DNA from: JALYOK01 sp963840785
GTDB lineage: Bacteria; Pseudomonadota; Gammaproteobacteria; Burkholderiales; JALYOK01
Assembly (NCBI GenBank): GCA_963840785.1
Contig: CAWJAF010000013.1
Location: forward strand, 1 to 64,000
DNA length: 64,000 nucleotides
Direction of reading: 5' to 3'
A program made the position numbers and the translations under genes. Shown in pieces: positions 21,415 through 31,512 of the stretch. Position 1 is the first letter of the stretch; every line of letters begins with the position of its first letter. Below the pieces are notes generated by a model. It made no database searches. It was not told the DNA's origin and saw only the letters and a list, made by a program, of their open reading frames with translations.

Positions 21415-23311
21415 CTAAATCCGCACTGCCGCTTTAATCTGCTCCAACGCACTCGGATCATCCAGACGTCGTCAAATCTCCCGCATCTTTGCCTTCAGCA
21501 ATCGCTTGAATGCTCCGCCGCAATAATTTTCCGGAACGCGTCTTCGGCAACAGCGTAATGAAATGCACTCGCGACGGCCGCGCAATCGCGCCTAACAAAT
21601 TATCGACCGCTTGCATCACTTCTTTTTCTAACGCTGCGCGGCCGGCTTCATCGGCGACGCGGCTTGCATCTTTCAATACGGCGAATGCGACCGGCATTTG
21701 ACCTTTGAGTTTATCTTCGACGCCGACGACGGCGACTTCCGCGACGTTCGGGTGGCTTTGAATTGCTTCTTCGATTTCGCGTGTGCCAAGGCGATGACCC
21801 GCGACATTGATCACATCGTCAGTGCGGCCGAGGATGAAGTAATAGCCGTCTTGATCGCGGATGCCCCAATCGAATGACGAATACGCAAGCTTGCCTTTGA
21901 AGTTGGTGAAGTAGGTATTGACGAAGCGCTCGTCGTCGCCCCAGATGGTCGTCATGCAGCCCGGCGGTAACGGTGGCATAACCGCGACGACGGCTTTTTC
22001 ATTGTCGCCTACCTCTTCGCCGGTGACTTCGTGCAGCAACTTCATGTTGTAGCCGTATACCGGAAAACTCGGGCTGCCGAATTTTCGCGGCGTGTCTTCC
22101 ACGCCCAACATCGCAGACAATATCGGCCAGCCGGTTTCCGTTTGCCAGTAATGATCGATGATTGGTTTCTTAATGCCATCATTAATCCAACGAGCAGTCG
22201 GCTCGTCCAACGGCTCACCGGCCAAAAACAAATAGCGCAGCGAACTCAAATCATATTTCGTGAGTAACTCAGGATCTTGTTTTTTCAGAACCCGAATCGC
22301 CGTCGGCGAGCTGAACATGATGCTGACTTTATGTTCCTGCACCAGCTTCCACCAGATGCCGCCGTCGGGGCGAATCGGCAAACCTTCATACAGAATCGTT
22401 GTGCAGCCGTTGATCAACGGCGCATAAATAATGTACGAGTGCCCGACCACCCAGCCGATATCGCTGGTGGTGAACATCGTCTCGCCGGGCTTGCAGCAGA
22501 AAATATATTTCATCGACGCCGCGAGCGCGACGGCATAACCGCCGGTGTCGCGCTGCACGCCTTTCGGTTTGCCGGTGGTGCCGGAGGTGTAAAGAATATA
22601 CGACGGCTCGCTCGATTCCATCCACGTGATTGGCACTTGCTCGTTCATGTGTTGCGCGCGCAGTGTTGCGTAATCGAGATCGCGGCCGGCAACGAGTTTC
22701 ATTTCTTTATCTAAGCCGCGATTCACCAGAACAACATTTGTCGGTGGAAATTCGGCAAGCCGAATCGCTTCATCGACCAAATGTTTGTACGGAATGACCT
22801 TGCCGGCGCGCATGCCTGCGTCGGAAGTGATCATGACTTGCGGTTTTGCGTCATCGATACGCGTCGCCAAACTCGCCGACGCGAAGCCACCGAACACGAC
22901 GGAGTGAATCGCGCCGATGCGCGCGCAGGCGAGCATCGCAAACATCGCTTCGGGGATCATCGGCATGTAGATCAAGACGCGATCGCCTTTGGCGACACCT
23001 AGCGATTTCAGCACCGCCGCCATCCGATTTACTTCGTGGAATAAATCCCGATAAGAGAATTTTTTCTCTTCGTTAGTTTCGGTGGAAACGTAGATTAGCG
23101 CGGTTTGTTCGGCGCGCTCCGCGAGGTGGCGGTCGATGGCGTTGAAACAAAGATTGGTTTCACCACCGACAAACCATTTCGCAAACGGTGGCTTGGAATA
23201 GTCGAGAACTTGAGTGAAAGGCTTATGCCAGCCGACGTGCTTGGCTTCCTCGCGCCAGAAGGCATCGGGGTTTTCGATGGATTGTTTGTGGAATTCTTTG
23301 TAGGTGGTCAT
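21415..23311 (-). CDS. prpE: Propionyl-CoA synthetase PrpE
   Basis: About 631 residues. The N-terminal DAFWREEAKHVGWHKP is the ACAS_N region. YTSGTTGKPKGVQRD is the ATP loop, DHYWQTETGWPI the active-site motif, and GRTDDVINVAGHRLGT the hinge. The catalytic lysine is about residue 595 in TRSGKLLRRS. GVQRDTGGYAVAL is characteristic of propionyl-CoA rather than acetyl-CoA synthetase. A break near 21465 removes the normal end, which reappears as LDDPSALEQIKAAVRI in another frame. It makes propionyl-CoA, the substrate of the methylcitrate cycle encoded 14 kb away, and lies next to AcuI. Confidence 0.92.
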
Positions 23312-23337
23312 TTAACTGCGGTCTCCCCGTTGACTAC

Positions 23338-23432
23338 TCCTTCCCCTTCAAGGGGAAGGTTGGGATGGGGATGGGTCATGTGGTAGCAATTGAACCCATC
23401 CCCACCCTATCCCTCCCCTTGAAGAGGAGGGA
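23338..23432. repeat. Paired palindromic repeat between acuI and prpE
   Basis: TTCCCCTTCAAGGGGAA is followed by GGGATGGGGATGGGT, then the inverse ACCCATCCCCACCC and CCCTCCCCTTGAAGAGGAGGG. The whole can fold into one long cruciform. Confidence 0.75.
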
Positions 23433-23441
23433 ATTCTGATT

Positions 23442-24426
23442 TTACGCGTTTACGTTAACAACCAACCGCCCACGCACCTGCCCCGCCAAAATCTCCGGCG
23501 CTTTGCCAATCGCTTGCACGAGTGAAATTTCTGTCGTCATTGCATCAAGCTTAGCGCTATCGAGATCCGCCGCCAAACGCGCCCACGCTTCCAAGCGCGC
23601 GGCTTTCGGCGCCATCACGCTGTCGATGCCGACCAAACTTACGCCACGCAAAATGAATGGCGCAACGCTGCTCGGGAAATCCATGCCTTGCGCGAGACCA
23701 CATGCGGTGACGACGCCTAGATATTTTGTCGCCGCGCAAACATTCGCGAGCGTATGGCTGCCGACCGTATCGACCGCGCCGGCCCAGCGCTCTTTCGTCA
23801 TCGGTTTGCCGGGTGACGGACAACGTCGCACGATCGATCACTTCGCTCGCACCCAGAGATTTCAAATAGTCGGCTTCGTTCATGCGGCCGGTTGAAGCGA
23901 CGACCGTGTAGCCGCGCTTTGCCAGCAGCGCGATAGCGACGCTGCCCACGCCGCCGGCCGCGCCGGTAACGAGAATCTCACCTTTATCGGGCGTCACGCC
24001 GTGCTTCTCCAGACCCAATACGCACAGCATCGCGGTGTAGCCCGCCGTGCCGATTGATGCCGCTTGTTTGGTCGTAAATCCAGACGGCAACGGCACCAAC
24101 CATTCGCCTTTCAAACGCGCTTTCTGCGCCAGGCAACCCCAGTGCCCTTCGCCCACGCCCCAACCGTTCAACACCACTTTGTCGCCGACTTTCCACAGCG
24201 CAGAATTGCTTTCCTCAACCGTGCCTACGCCGTCAACGCCCGGCACCATCGGAAACTTGCGCACCACCGGCGCTTTGCCGGTAATCGCGAGGCCATCTTT
24301 GTAGTTGATCGTGGAATAGTCGACGCGAATCGTCACATCGCCTTCGGGCAAATCGCTTTCGTTGATATCGGCGATTTTGGCATCGGTGCCGGCATCGGTT
24401 TTGTTTAGGAGAATGCCTTTGAACAT
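23442..24426 (-). CDS. acuI: Acrylyl-CoA reductase (AcuI/YhdH-type MDR), one frame break
   Basis: About 327 residues. Start MFKGILLNKTD; INYKDGLAITGKAPVVRKFP, PGVDGVGTV and the NADPH-binding ILVTGAAGGVGSVA are the signature of the YhdH/AcuI branch of medium-chain reductases. The C-terminal FILRGVSLVGIDSVM also fits. A break near 23825 joins to GKPMTKERWAGAVDTVG. Family members reduce toxic acryloyl-CoA to propionyl-CoA with NADPH. Lying beside prpE, it supports a route from acrylate or 3-hydroxypropionate into the methylcitrate cycle. Confidence 0.88.
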
Positions 24427-24464
24427 GTTGTGTCTCGATGAATTAGGTTGAAATTGAGACTATT

Positions 24465-25611
24465 TTATCCTACATGCTGATACGCGAGATACTCGCGCGA
24501 CTGCATTTCGCGCAGCCGACTCACGGTGCGCGGAAACTCCTGGCTGTTCGGCCCGCTTCGATACAACTCTTGCATCGGCACATCGGCACTCATAATCAAA
24601 TTTACGCGCTGATCGTAAAGCACGTCGATGAGCCAAGTGAAGCGACGCGCTTCCGATGCTTGCTCCGCGGTCATGCTCGGAACGTTGCTCAGCATGACGG
24701 TGTGAAAGCGTTTCGCTAATTCCAGATAATCCGATTGCGAGCGCGCGGTACCGCACAACTCGGCGAAATCGAACCAGCCGATGCCTGAAGACGCGCTCCT
24801 GGCTTGGATCTTGCGATCATTGATTTCGATCGCACCGTGACGCGGTGCGCCTGTGGTAAGCGTCGTAAAGGCGCGCAGCATCGCTTCATCCGCGGCAGCG
24901 CCGAGCGGCGAATGGTACAAATCCAATTGCGCCAAGCTGCGCAGACGATGATCGGTATCGCCGTCAAGCTCAATAATGTCGAGATGCTTTTTTAACAAAG
25001 CGATGGCCGGTAAAAAACGTTCGCGCTGCAAGCCGTTTGGATATAGTTTGTCGGGACTGTAGTTCGACGTCATCACGCAAACGATACCGCGCGCGAACAT
25101 GGTTTCGAGCAGCCGCGCAAGGATCATGGCGTCGCCGATATCACTGACGTGAAATTCGTCAAAGCACAACACGCGTACATCGCGCGCGAGCTTTTCGCCG
25201 ATAATCACTAATGGATCGCTTTCATGCGTTACGTGCGCGAGTTCGCGATGGATGCTTTGCATGAAGGCGTGAAAGTGTACGCGGCGTTTGCGTCGATACG
25301 GTAAGCTGTGAGTAGAACGCGTCCATCAACATGCTTTTGCCACGACCAACGCTGCCGTGAATGTAGAGTCCGCGCGGCGGCTCACGACGACCAAAGGTTT
25401 TCATGAACATGCGGCCACGATAGGATTTGAATTCGATCAGTTCATCGAAAAGTTGCTGCAAGCGCGTGGCGGCACGTTCCTGCGCGGGATCGGCGCGAAA
25501 ACCTTCAGTTTGTTTTTGTTTTTCGTACCAGCTGAGAGGTCCAGCGGATGCGGCACTTGGCATAGCATGGCCGGAGGAGCGCTCTGCTATTGGTTCTTCA
25601 GACATTGCCAA
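24465..25611 (-). CDS. zapE: Cell division protein ZapE / AFG1-like ATPase, one frame break
   Basis: About 380 residues. Walker A is GSVGRGKS (about residues 86-93), Walker B LCFDEFHVSD, then VMTSNYSPDKLY and the C-terminal RRFTWLIDVLYDQRVNLI, the AFG1/ZapE pattern. ZapE is a cytoplasmic ATPase linked to the FtsZ ring in E. coli, and its relatives act in mitochondrial quality control. Break near 25290. It follows lpd as in betaproteobacterial odh operons. The start is the ATG at 25611 or, two codons on, at 25605. Confidence 0.9.
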
Positions 25612-25612
25612 G

Positions 25613-25800
25613 ATAATTGGTCATTGCGAGCTACCCGTATCGGTGCTACCGATACCGCCTGTGGCCCATGAACCGCCGGCGTTCGTTCTTGCACCTCCAC
25701 ATGTCATCCCGAGCAAAATGTTCATTGTAAGGAAACGACGTGACGAAGCAATCTAACGGTACTTAAAAACGAGATTGCTTCGCTTCGCTCGCAATGACAA
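25613..25800. repeat. TCATTGCGAG / CTCGCAATGAC inverted repeat region
   Basis: TCATTGCGAGC near 25620 is mirrored by GCTCGCAATGACA near 25795. Inside lies GAAGCAATCT with inverse AGATTGCTTCG. This is a composite dispersed palindrome filling the lpd-zapE gap. No gene is seen in these 210 bp. Confidence 0.65.
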
Positions 25801-25824
25801 GTCGGTAAGATTGCGTGTACGTTC

Positions 25825-27252
25825 TCAAAAATGCAACGCACGCTTATCCACCGCCAACGCCGCTTCATGCATCACTTCCGACAACGACGGATGCGCATGA
25901 ACGATACGCGCAATGTCTTCCGATGACGCACCGAATTCCATCGCGACGACGGCTTCGGCGATCAACTCGGAAGCAAACGGACCAAGAATATGCACGCCAA
26001 GAATACGATCGGTTTTTGCATCGGCCAACATTTTGATAAAGCCATGAGTTTCGCCGAGACCTTTGGCGCGGCCGTTCGCCATAAACGGAAAACTGCCCGT
26101 GCGATACTCGGCACCTCGCGCTTTCAATTGCTTTTCGGTCTCGCCGACCCACGCGATTTCCGGCGCGGTATATATCACCCACGGAATCGTATCGAGATTA
26201 ACGTGGCTCTTTTGGCCTGCGATCAATTCGGCGACAGCGACGCCCTCCTCCGATGCTTTGTGCGCGAGCATTGGTCCGCGCACCACATCACCAATGGCGT
26301 AAACATTGCTGGCGATCGTTTTGCAGGTGCCGTCAACTTGGATGAAGCCTTTTGCGTCTAGCTTAACGCCGAGCACATCGAGATTGAGGCCGGTTGTGTT
26401 TGGCGCGCGACCGACCGCCATGATGAGTTTATCGACAGTCAATTGCTTCGCGCCGTCCGCGCCTTCGTATTCGATTGTGACTTGGTTTTTCGCCGATGTG
26501 ACGGTTTTTATTTTTACGCCGAGCTCTATTGCCAAGCCTTGCTCTTTAGTGAATATTTTGCGCGCTTCACTTGCGACTTGCTCGTCGACCGCGCCGAGAA
26601 ATTCCGGTAACGCTTCAAGAATCGTCACGTCTGCGCCAAGGCGCTTCCAAACGCTGCCCATCTCCAAACCGATTACGCCGGCACCGATCACGCCGAGTTT
26701 TTTCGGAACGCTGGGAATAGCCAACGCGCCTTCGTTATCGAGGATCAACTGATTGTCAACTTTCCCAAATGGCAACACGCGCGGCACGGAACCGGTTGCG
26801 ATGACGACATGCTTTGCGGAAATCGTTTCGCGCTTTTCGCCGTCAACAACTTCGATTTGATAAACCTCGCCAGCGCCGACAAAGCGTCCGAGGCCGAGCA
26901 TCGACGTAACTTTATTTTTCTTCAGCAAATAACCAATTCCGCTCGTAAGCTGATCGACGATCTTAGCTTTACGCGCGAGCATTTTGGTGAGATCGAGGGT
27001 GACGCCTTGGATCTGAATTCCATGATCGGCAAAGCTATGGGTCGCGCGATGATAATTTTCCGAAGATTCGAGTAGCGCTTTAGATGGAATGCAGCCGACA
27101 TTCAAACACGTACCGCCGAGGCTCGGTTCGCCCTTGGCGTTTTTCCAGTTATCGACACAAACGGTATTGAAACCAAGTTGTGCGGCGCGGATCGCTGCGA
27201 CATAACCACCGGGACCGCCACCGATTACGGCGACATCGAAGGATTGAGACAT
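25825..27252 (-). CDS. lpd: Dihydrolipoyl dehydrogenase (E3)
   Basis: Complete 475-residue frame. FAD-binding GGGPGGYVAA at the N terminus, redox-active disulfide GGTCLNVGCIPSK (Cys49, Cys54), NAD-binding GAGVIGLEMGSVW and the interface active-site HAHPSLSE near the C terminus. It reoxidises lipoyl groups of the 2-oxoglutarate dehydrogenase E2 encoded next door, and possibly other complexes. The 113-bp gap to sucB contains a heptamer-repeat hairpin. Confidence 0.96.
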   Translation of the reverse strand: MSQSFDVAVIGGGPGGYVAAIRAAQLGFNTVCVDNWKNAKGEPSLGGTCLNVGCIPSKALLESSENYHRATHSFADHGIQIQGVTLDLTKMLARKAKIVDQLTSGIGYLLKKNKVTSMLGLGRFVGAGEVYQIEVVDGEKRETISAKHVVIATGSVPRVLPFGKVDNQLILDNEGALAIPSVPKKLGVIGAGVIGLEMGSVWKRLGADVTILEALPEFLGAVDEQVASEARKIFTKEQGLAIELGVKIKTVTSAKNQVTIEYEGADGAKQLTVDKLIMAVGRAPNTTGLNLDVLGVKLDAKGFIQVDGTCKTIASNVYAIGDVVRGPMLAHKASEEGVAVAELIAGQKSHVNLDTIPWVIYTAPEIAWVGETEKQLKARGAEYRTGSFPFMANGRAKGLGETHGFIKMLADAKTDRILGVHILGPFASELIAEAVVAMEFGASSEDIARIVHAHPSLSEVMHEAALAVDKRALHF

Positions 27253-27263
27253 TCAAAAGACCT

Positions 27264-27356
27264 GTGAAATGTGAAGGGTGAAAAGTGAAGAGTGAAAGTT
27301 CAAAATCAATGCGAGAGGTTGATTTTCCTTTTCACCTTTCACTTTTCTCCCTTCAC
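27264..27356. repeat. Heptamer-period inverted repeat between sucB and lpd
   Basis: Five exact-phase 7-bp units GTGAARN at 27264-27298 face four CYTTCAC/TTTTCAC-type units at 27329-27356. The two arms are complementary and can fold into one long stem with a roughly 30-nt loop. The same design occurs at 39418 and, with GGATGAA units, at 33810. Confidence 0.85.
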
Positions 27357-27365
27357 AACTCGAGC

Positions 27366-28619
27366 TTAAAGTTCGAGCAGAAGCCGCGCCGGATCTTCCA
27401 ACGCGTCTTTCATCGCGACCAACGACAGCACGGCTTCGCGACCATCGATGATGCGGTGATCGTAAGATAGCGCCAGATAATTCATTGGGCGGATGACGAT
27501 TTGGCCATTCTCCACAACCGGACGTTCTTTGGTTGCATGAACGCCGAGGATCGCCGACTGTGGCGGATTAATAATCGGCGTCGACAGCATCGAACCGAAA
27601 ACGCCGCCGTTGGAAATGGAGAACGTGCCGCCAGATAATTCCTCAATGGTGAGCTTACCGTCTTGCGCGCGCGCGCCGAAATCGGCGATGCGTTTTTCGA
27701 TGTCGGCGAACGACAATCGATCGGCTTCGCGAATGATCGGGACAACTAAACCGCGCGGACTGCCGACAGCGATGCCGATGTCGTAGTAACCGTGATAGAT
27801 GATGTCGTTGCCGTCAATCGACGCATTCACCAACGGGAATTTTTTCAGCGCGGCGACCGCAGCTTTGACGAAGAACGACATGAAACCAAGCTTGACGCCA
27901 TGCTCTTTCTCGAATTTTTCTTTGTACTTATTGCGCAATTCCATGACCGGCTGCATGTTGACTTCGTTGAACGTCGTCAAGATCGCGGCAGTGGATTGCG
28001 ATTGCACTAAGCGCTCGGCGATGCGCGCGCGCAAGCGTGACATTGGTACTCGTTGCTCGGGCCGGCCAGTGATGCGCATCGTTGTGACATTCAAAGCCTC
28101 GACCGGTGCGGGCGCTGCGGGCTTTGCCTCGCTGTGGGCGATGACGTCACCTTTTGTGACGCGTCCACCACGACCGGTACCGGCAACATCTCCGGCATTC
28201 AAACCTTGTTCCACTAGCATTTTGCGCGCTGCCGGAAGGGCATCAGCCTGACCGGGTAGCCCTAGGCTAGCCACTGGCCTAGGGCCAGAGGCAGGCGCTG
28301 CTTGGCTCACAGCCACGGCAGGCTTGGGAGCCGCATCCGGTTTGGCTGCTGGCGCAGCGGCTTTTGCGATTGCCGCTTTTGCTTCCGTATCAATGGAGGC
28401 GATGATTTCGTTACTGGTAACCGTGCCGCCATCGGCTTTGGCAATTTTGACCAACACGCCGGACATTGGCGCCGGCAACTCCATCACCACTTTGTCGGTT
28501 TCGATGTCGATCAAATTTTCATCGCGCTCGACATAGTCTCCGGGCTTTTTGTGCCAGGTGACGAGCGTGGCCTCGGCCACCGATTCGGACAATTGCGGAA
28601 CTTTGACATCGACAAGCAT
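27366..28619 (-). CDS. sucB: 2-oxoglutarate dehydrogenase E2, dihydrolipoyl succinyltransferase
   Basis: Complete 417-residue frame. Lipoyl domain with IETDKVVMELP (Lys43 lipoylated), a long Ala/Pro linker, a peripheral-subunit-binding domain (LPAARKMLVEQG, GTGRGGRVTKGD) and the catalytic domain ending with YDHRIIDGREAV (catalytic His and Asp). It transfers the succinyl group to CoA within the OGDH complex. It starts 15 bp after sucA. Residues about 112-120 of the linker are encoded by an 8-bp perfect inverted repeat that resembles the intergenic elements of this genome. Confidence 0.96.
   Translation of the reverse strand: MLVDVKVPQLSESVAEATLVTWHKKPGDYVERDENLIDIETDKVVMELPAPMSGVLVKIAKADGGTVTSNEIIASIDTEAKAAIAKAAAPAAKPDAAPKPAVAVSQAAPASGPRPVASLGLPGQADALPAARKMLVEQGLNAGDVAGTGRGGRVTKGDVIAHSEAKPAAPAPVEALNVTTMRITGRPEQRVPMSRLRARIAERLVQSQSTAAILTTFNEVNMQPVMELRNKYKEKFEKEHGVKLGFMSFFVKAAVAALKKFPLVNASIDGNDIIYHGYYDIGIAVGSPRGLVVPIIREADRLSFADIEKRIADFGARAQDGKLTIEELSGGTFSISNGGVFGSMLSTPIINPPQSAILGVHATKERPVVENGQIVIRPMNYLALSYDHRIIDGREAVLSLVAMKDALEDPARLLLEL
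28240..28315. repeat. Palindromic repeat inside the sucB linker
   Basis: CCCTAGGC (28260-28267) and GCCTAGGG (28277-28284) flank TAGCCACTG, with GCCAGAGGCAGG and CAGCCTGACC around them. CCCTAGGCTG recurs in the intergenic repeat at 49371 and CTCCTAGGGC at 47706. It encodes the linker peptide SGPRPVASLGLPGQ in frame. Confidence 0.6.
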
Positions 28620-28634
28620 ATTCTCTCCAGAAGA

Positions 28635-31463
28635 TTACTTGGTGGGTGTAAAACTTAACGCGGCATCGAGCACCGCTTTTTGCTGTTCGTTGTGCTTCGC
28701 TAAATAACCAACCGCAGGCGACGCCGACGATGGCCGCAGCGCATAGGCCAATTCTTGATCTTCACGCATATCGCGCAATAAATAATGTTGGATGCGATGC
28801 CACGCCCCTTGGTTTCCCGGCTCCTCTTGCGCCCAAATGACACTCTTGGCTTTCGGGTAGCGTTGCATCTCGGCGGCGAATTCTTTGTGCGGAAACGGAT
28901 AGAGTTGCTCGAGGCGAATAATCGCAATATCGTCAATGTTGCGAGCACGCCGTTCGGCCAAAAGATCAAAATAAATCTTTCCACTACAGGCGACGACGCG
29001 TTTGACTTTTTTCGCGTCGAGCGAATCGATCTCGCTGATCACCGGCTGGAATCCCCCGGTGGCCAAATCGTTCAGATCGGACGTCGATTCTTTGCGGCGC
29101 AACAGGCTTTTTGGTGTGATGACAATGAGCGGTTTGCGCATCGGCCGCACCATTTGTCGACGCAACAAATGGAAAAACTGAGCCGGTGTCGACGGCACAC
29201 ACACTTGGATATTGTGTTCGGCACACGACTGCAAATAGCGCTCGAGTCGCGCCGAAGAATGCTCCGGCCCCTGGCCTTCGTAGCCGTGAGGTAGCAACAT
29301 GGTGAGGCCGCATAGTCTGCCCCACTTCGTCTCACCGGAACTGATGAACTGATCGATCACGACCTGTGCGCCATTAGCGAAATCACCGAACTGCGCTTCC
29401 CAAATGACAAACGTCGAGGGGTCAGCCGTTGCATAGCCGTATTCAAAACCGAGCACGGCTTCTTCCGATAACAGCGAATCGATGACGAGAAAATCTGGCT
29501 GGCCAGGAAACAGATTTCTCAGAGGAATGTAGTTTCCCGCATCCCACTTTTCGCGATTTTGGTCGTGAAAAACCGCATGGCGATGGGAGAAGGTGCCACG
29601 TCCACTGTCTTGCCCGGACAAACGAATCGAATGTCCTTCTTTCAGCAACGAGGCGTAGGCTAGATTCTCCGCCATACCCCAATCCAAAACCAATTTACCG
29701 AGCCCCATTTCGCGCCGCGCCGCCATCATTTTTTCAACGGTCGGATGCAATTTAAAATTTTCCGGAAGGGTGGTGAGCCTAACGGCGAGCTCTTCAAGTT
29801 CTTTGCGCATCACGGCGGTTTTCGCCGGATGACGCCAATCGATTTTCTGGAACGGTGCCCAGTCGATCGCGAAGGGTGGTTTGTGATTGTAAAGAATCGC
29901 GCTGTTAGTGCTCTGTCCGGCGTCCAACGCCGCGCGGATCGACTTGATCATGTCTTCCGCTTCGGTCTCGGCGATCACGCCTTCTTCCGCCAAGCGCAGC
30001 GCATAGAGCTTGCGCGTACCCGGATGCTGGGCGATCTTTTTGTACATCAACGGCTGTGTGACTAATGGCTCGTCTTGTTCGTTGTGGCCTAGCTTGCGGA
30101 AGCAGACTAAATCGATGATCGCGTCTTTGCCGAATTTCGTGCGGAAATCGAACGCAATTTCAATTGCAAGCAGCACGCTTTCGGGATCATCGCCATTGAC
30201 GTGGAATACCGGCACTTCAATGAGTTTTGCGATGTCGGTGCAATAAATCGATGAGCGCGTGTCGCGCGGATCAGATGTCGTAAAACCGATCTGGTTATTG
30301 ACCACCACGTGTACCGTGCCGCCGGTGCGATAGCCGCGCGTTTGCGATAAGGCCATGGTTTCCATCACGACGCCTTGCCCCGCAAAAGCTGCGTCGCCGT
30401 GGATCAGCACCGGCAACACTTGCTTGCCATCGCGATCGGAACGCCGCTGCTGGCGCGCGCGCACAGAACCTTCTACTACTGGATTGACGATCTCCAAATG
30501 CGATGGATTGAACGCTAACGTTAAATGAACCGCACCGCCGGGGGTGTTGATGTCGCTGGAAAAACCGAGGTGATATTTCACGTCGCCCGACGAAAGGTCC
30601 GACGCGTGTTTACCTTCGAATTCGGAAAATAAATCCTTCGGCAATTTTCCGAGCACATTGACCAAGACATTCAAGCGACCGCGATGAGCCATGCCGATGA
30701 CGATCTCTTGTACGCCGTTGGCGCCCGCGCGCTGAATCAAATTTTCCAGCAGCGGAATTAAGCTTTCGCCACCTTCTAACGAAAAACGTTTTTGGCCGAC
30801 GTAACGCGTATGTAGATATTTTTCCAGTGTCTCGGCAGCGGTCAAACGTTCGAGAATATGTTTACGCTCGGCGGCATTGTATTTTGCCTTCCCACGCATG
30901 CTCTCGAAGCGTTGCTGAATCCAGCGTTTCTGCTCGGTGTCGGTGATGTACATATATTCCACACCGATATTGCCGCAGTAGGTCGCGCGCACGGCCGCGA
31001 GGATTTCGCTCAATGTCGCCTGATCGAAACCGACCAACGAGCCGGAATTAAACATCGTTCCCATGTCCGCTTCCGTTAAGCCATAGTGACTCGGCTCAAG
31101 TTCGGGGATACGCGGCTTTTCTTGGCGCTTGAGCGGATCTAAGGTCGCGTGGCGCGAGCCTAAAAATCGATGTGCGTTGATTAACTGCAAGACAGAAACT
31201 TGCTTGCGCGCATGCTCCGTATCCTGACGCGACACCGTTAAATTTTGCAGACCCGCCTTGGCGCGTTCGGTAAACGCGGCGACGATCGGCGCGTGAGCAA
31301 TATCCTGCGTCAGCGCGCCGGAGGCCTTTTGCAAGGCATCGAAATACGATTTCCACTCAGCAGCAACACTGGATGGATCGAGCAAATAACGCTCGTACAA
31401 ATCCTCGATAAAGGGCGCATTAGCGCCAAACAGATGAGAGTTTTCTAAAAAAGTTTTCATCAT
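28635..31463 (-). CDS. sucA: 2-oxoglutarate dehydrogenase E1
   Basis: Complete 942-residue frame. N-terminal NSHLFGANAPFIEDLYERY, TPP-binding region with GDAAFAGQGVVMETMALSQ and HVVVNNQIGFTTSDP, and the E1o segments GLGKLVLDWGMAENLAYASLL and FSHRHAVFHDQ. The C terminus carries VIWAQEEPGNQGAW. It decarboxylates 2-oxoglutarate and loads succinyl onto lipoyl-E2. It lies 50 bp after gltA and 15 bp before sucB. No frame break in almost 3 kb, which shows indels are unevenly spread. Confidence 0.97.
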   Translation of the reverse strand: MMKTFLENSHLFGANAPFIEDLYERYLLDPSSVAAEWKSYFDALQKASGALTQDIAHAPIVAAFTERAKAGLQNLTVSRQDTEHARKQVSVLQLINAHRFLGSRHATLDPLKRQEKPRIPELEPSHYGLTEADMGTMFNSGSLVGFDQATLSEILAAVRATYCGNIGVEYMYITDTEQKRWIQQRFESMRGKAKYNAAERKHILERLTAAETLEKYLHTRYVGQKRFSLEGGESLIPLLENLIQRAGANGVQEIVIGMAHRGRLNVLVNVLGKLPKDLFSEFEGKHASDLSSGDVKYHLGFSSDINTPGGAVHLTLAFNPSHLEIVNPVVEGSVRARQQRRSDRDGKQVLPVLIHGDAAFAGQGVVMETMALSQTRGYRTGGTVHVVVNNQIGFTTSDPRDTRSSIYCTDIAKLIEVPVFHVNGDDPESVLLAIEIAFDFRTKFGKDAIIDLVCFRKLGHNEQDEPLVTQPLMYKKIAQHPGTRKLYALRLAEEGVIAETEAEDMIKSIRAALDAGQSTNSAILYNHKPPFAIDWAPFQKIDWRHPAKTAVMRKELEELAVRLTTLPENFKLHPTVEKMMAARREMGLGKLVLDWGMAENLAYASLLKEGHSIRLSGQDSGRGTFSHRHAVFHDQNREKWDAGNYIPLRNLFPGQPDFLVIDSLLSEEAVLGFEYGYATADPSTFVIWEAQFGDFANGAQVVIDQFISSGETKWGRLCGLTMLLPHGYEGQGPEHSSARLERYLQSCAEHNIQVCVPSTPAQFFHLLRRQMVRPMRKPLIVITPKSLLRRKESTSDLNDLATGGFQPVISEIDSLDAKKVKRVVACSGKIYFDLLAERRARNIDDIAIIRLEQLYPFPHKEFAAEMQRYPKAKSVIWAQEEPGNQGAWHRIQHYLLRDMREDQELAYALRPSSASPAVGYLAKHNEQQKAVLDAALSFTPTK

Positions 31464-31512
31464 GGCGCTGGTCCTTTACGAAACAATCTTGTCGTGATCG
31501 GCAAACCTCGTA

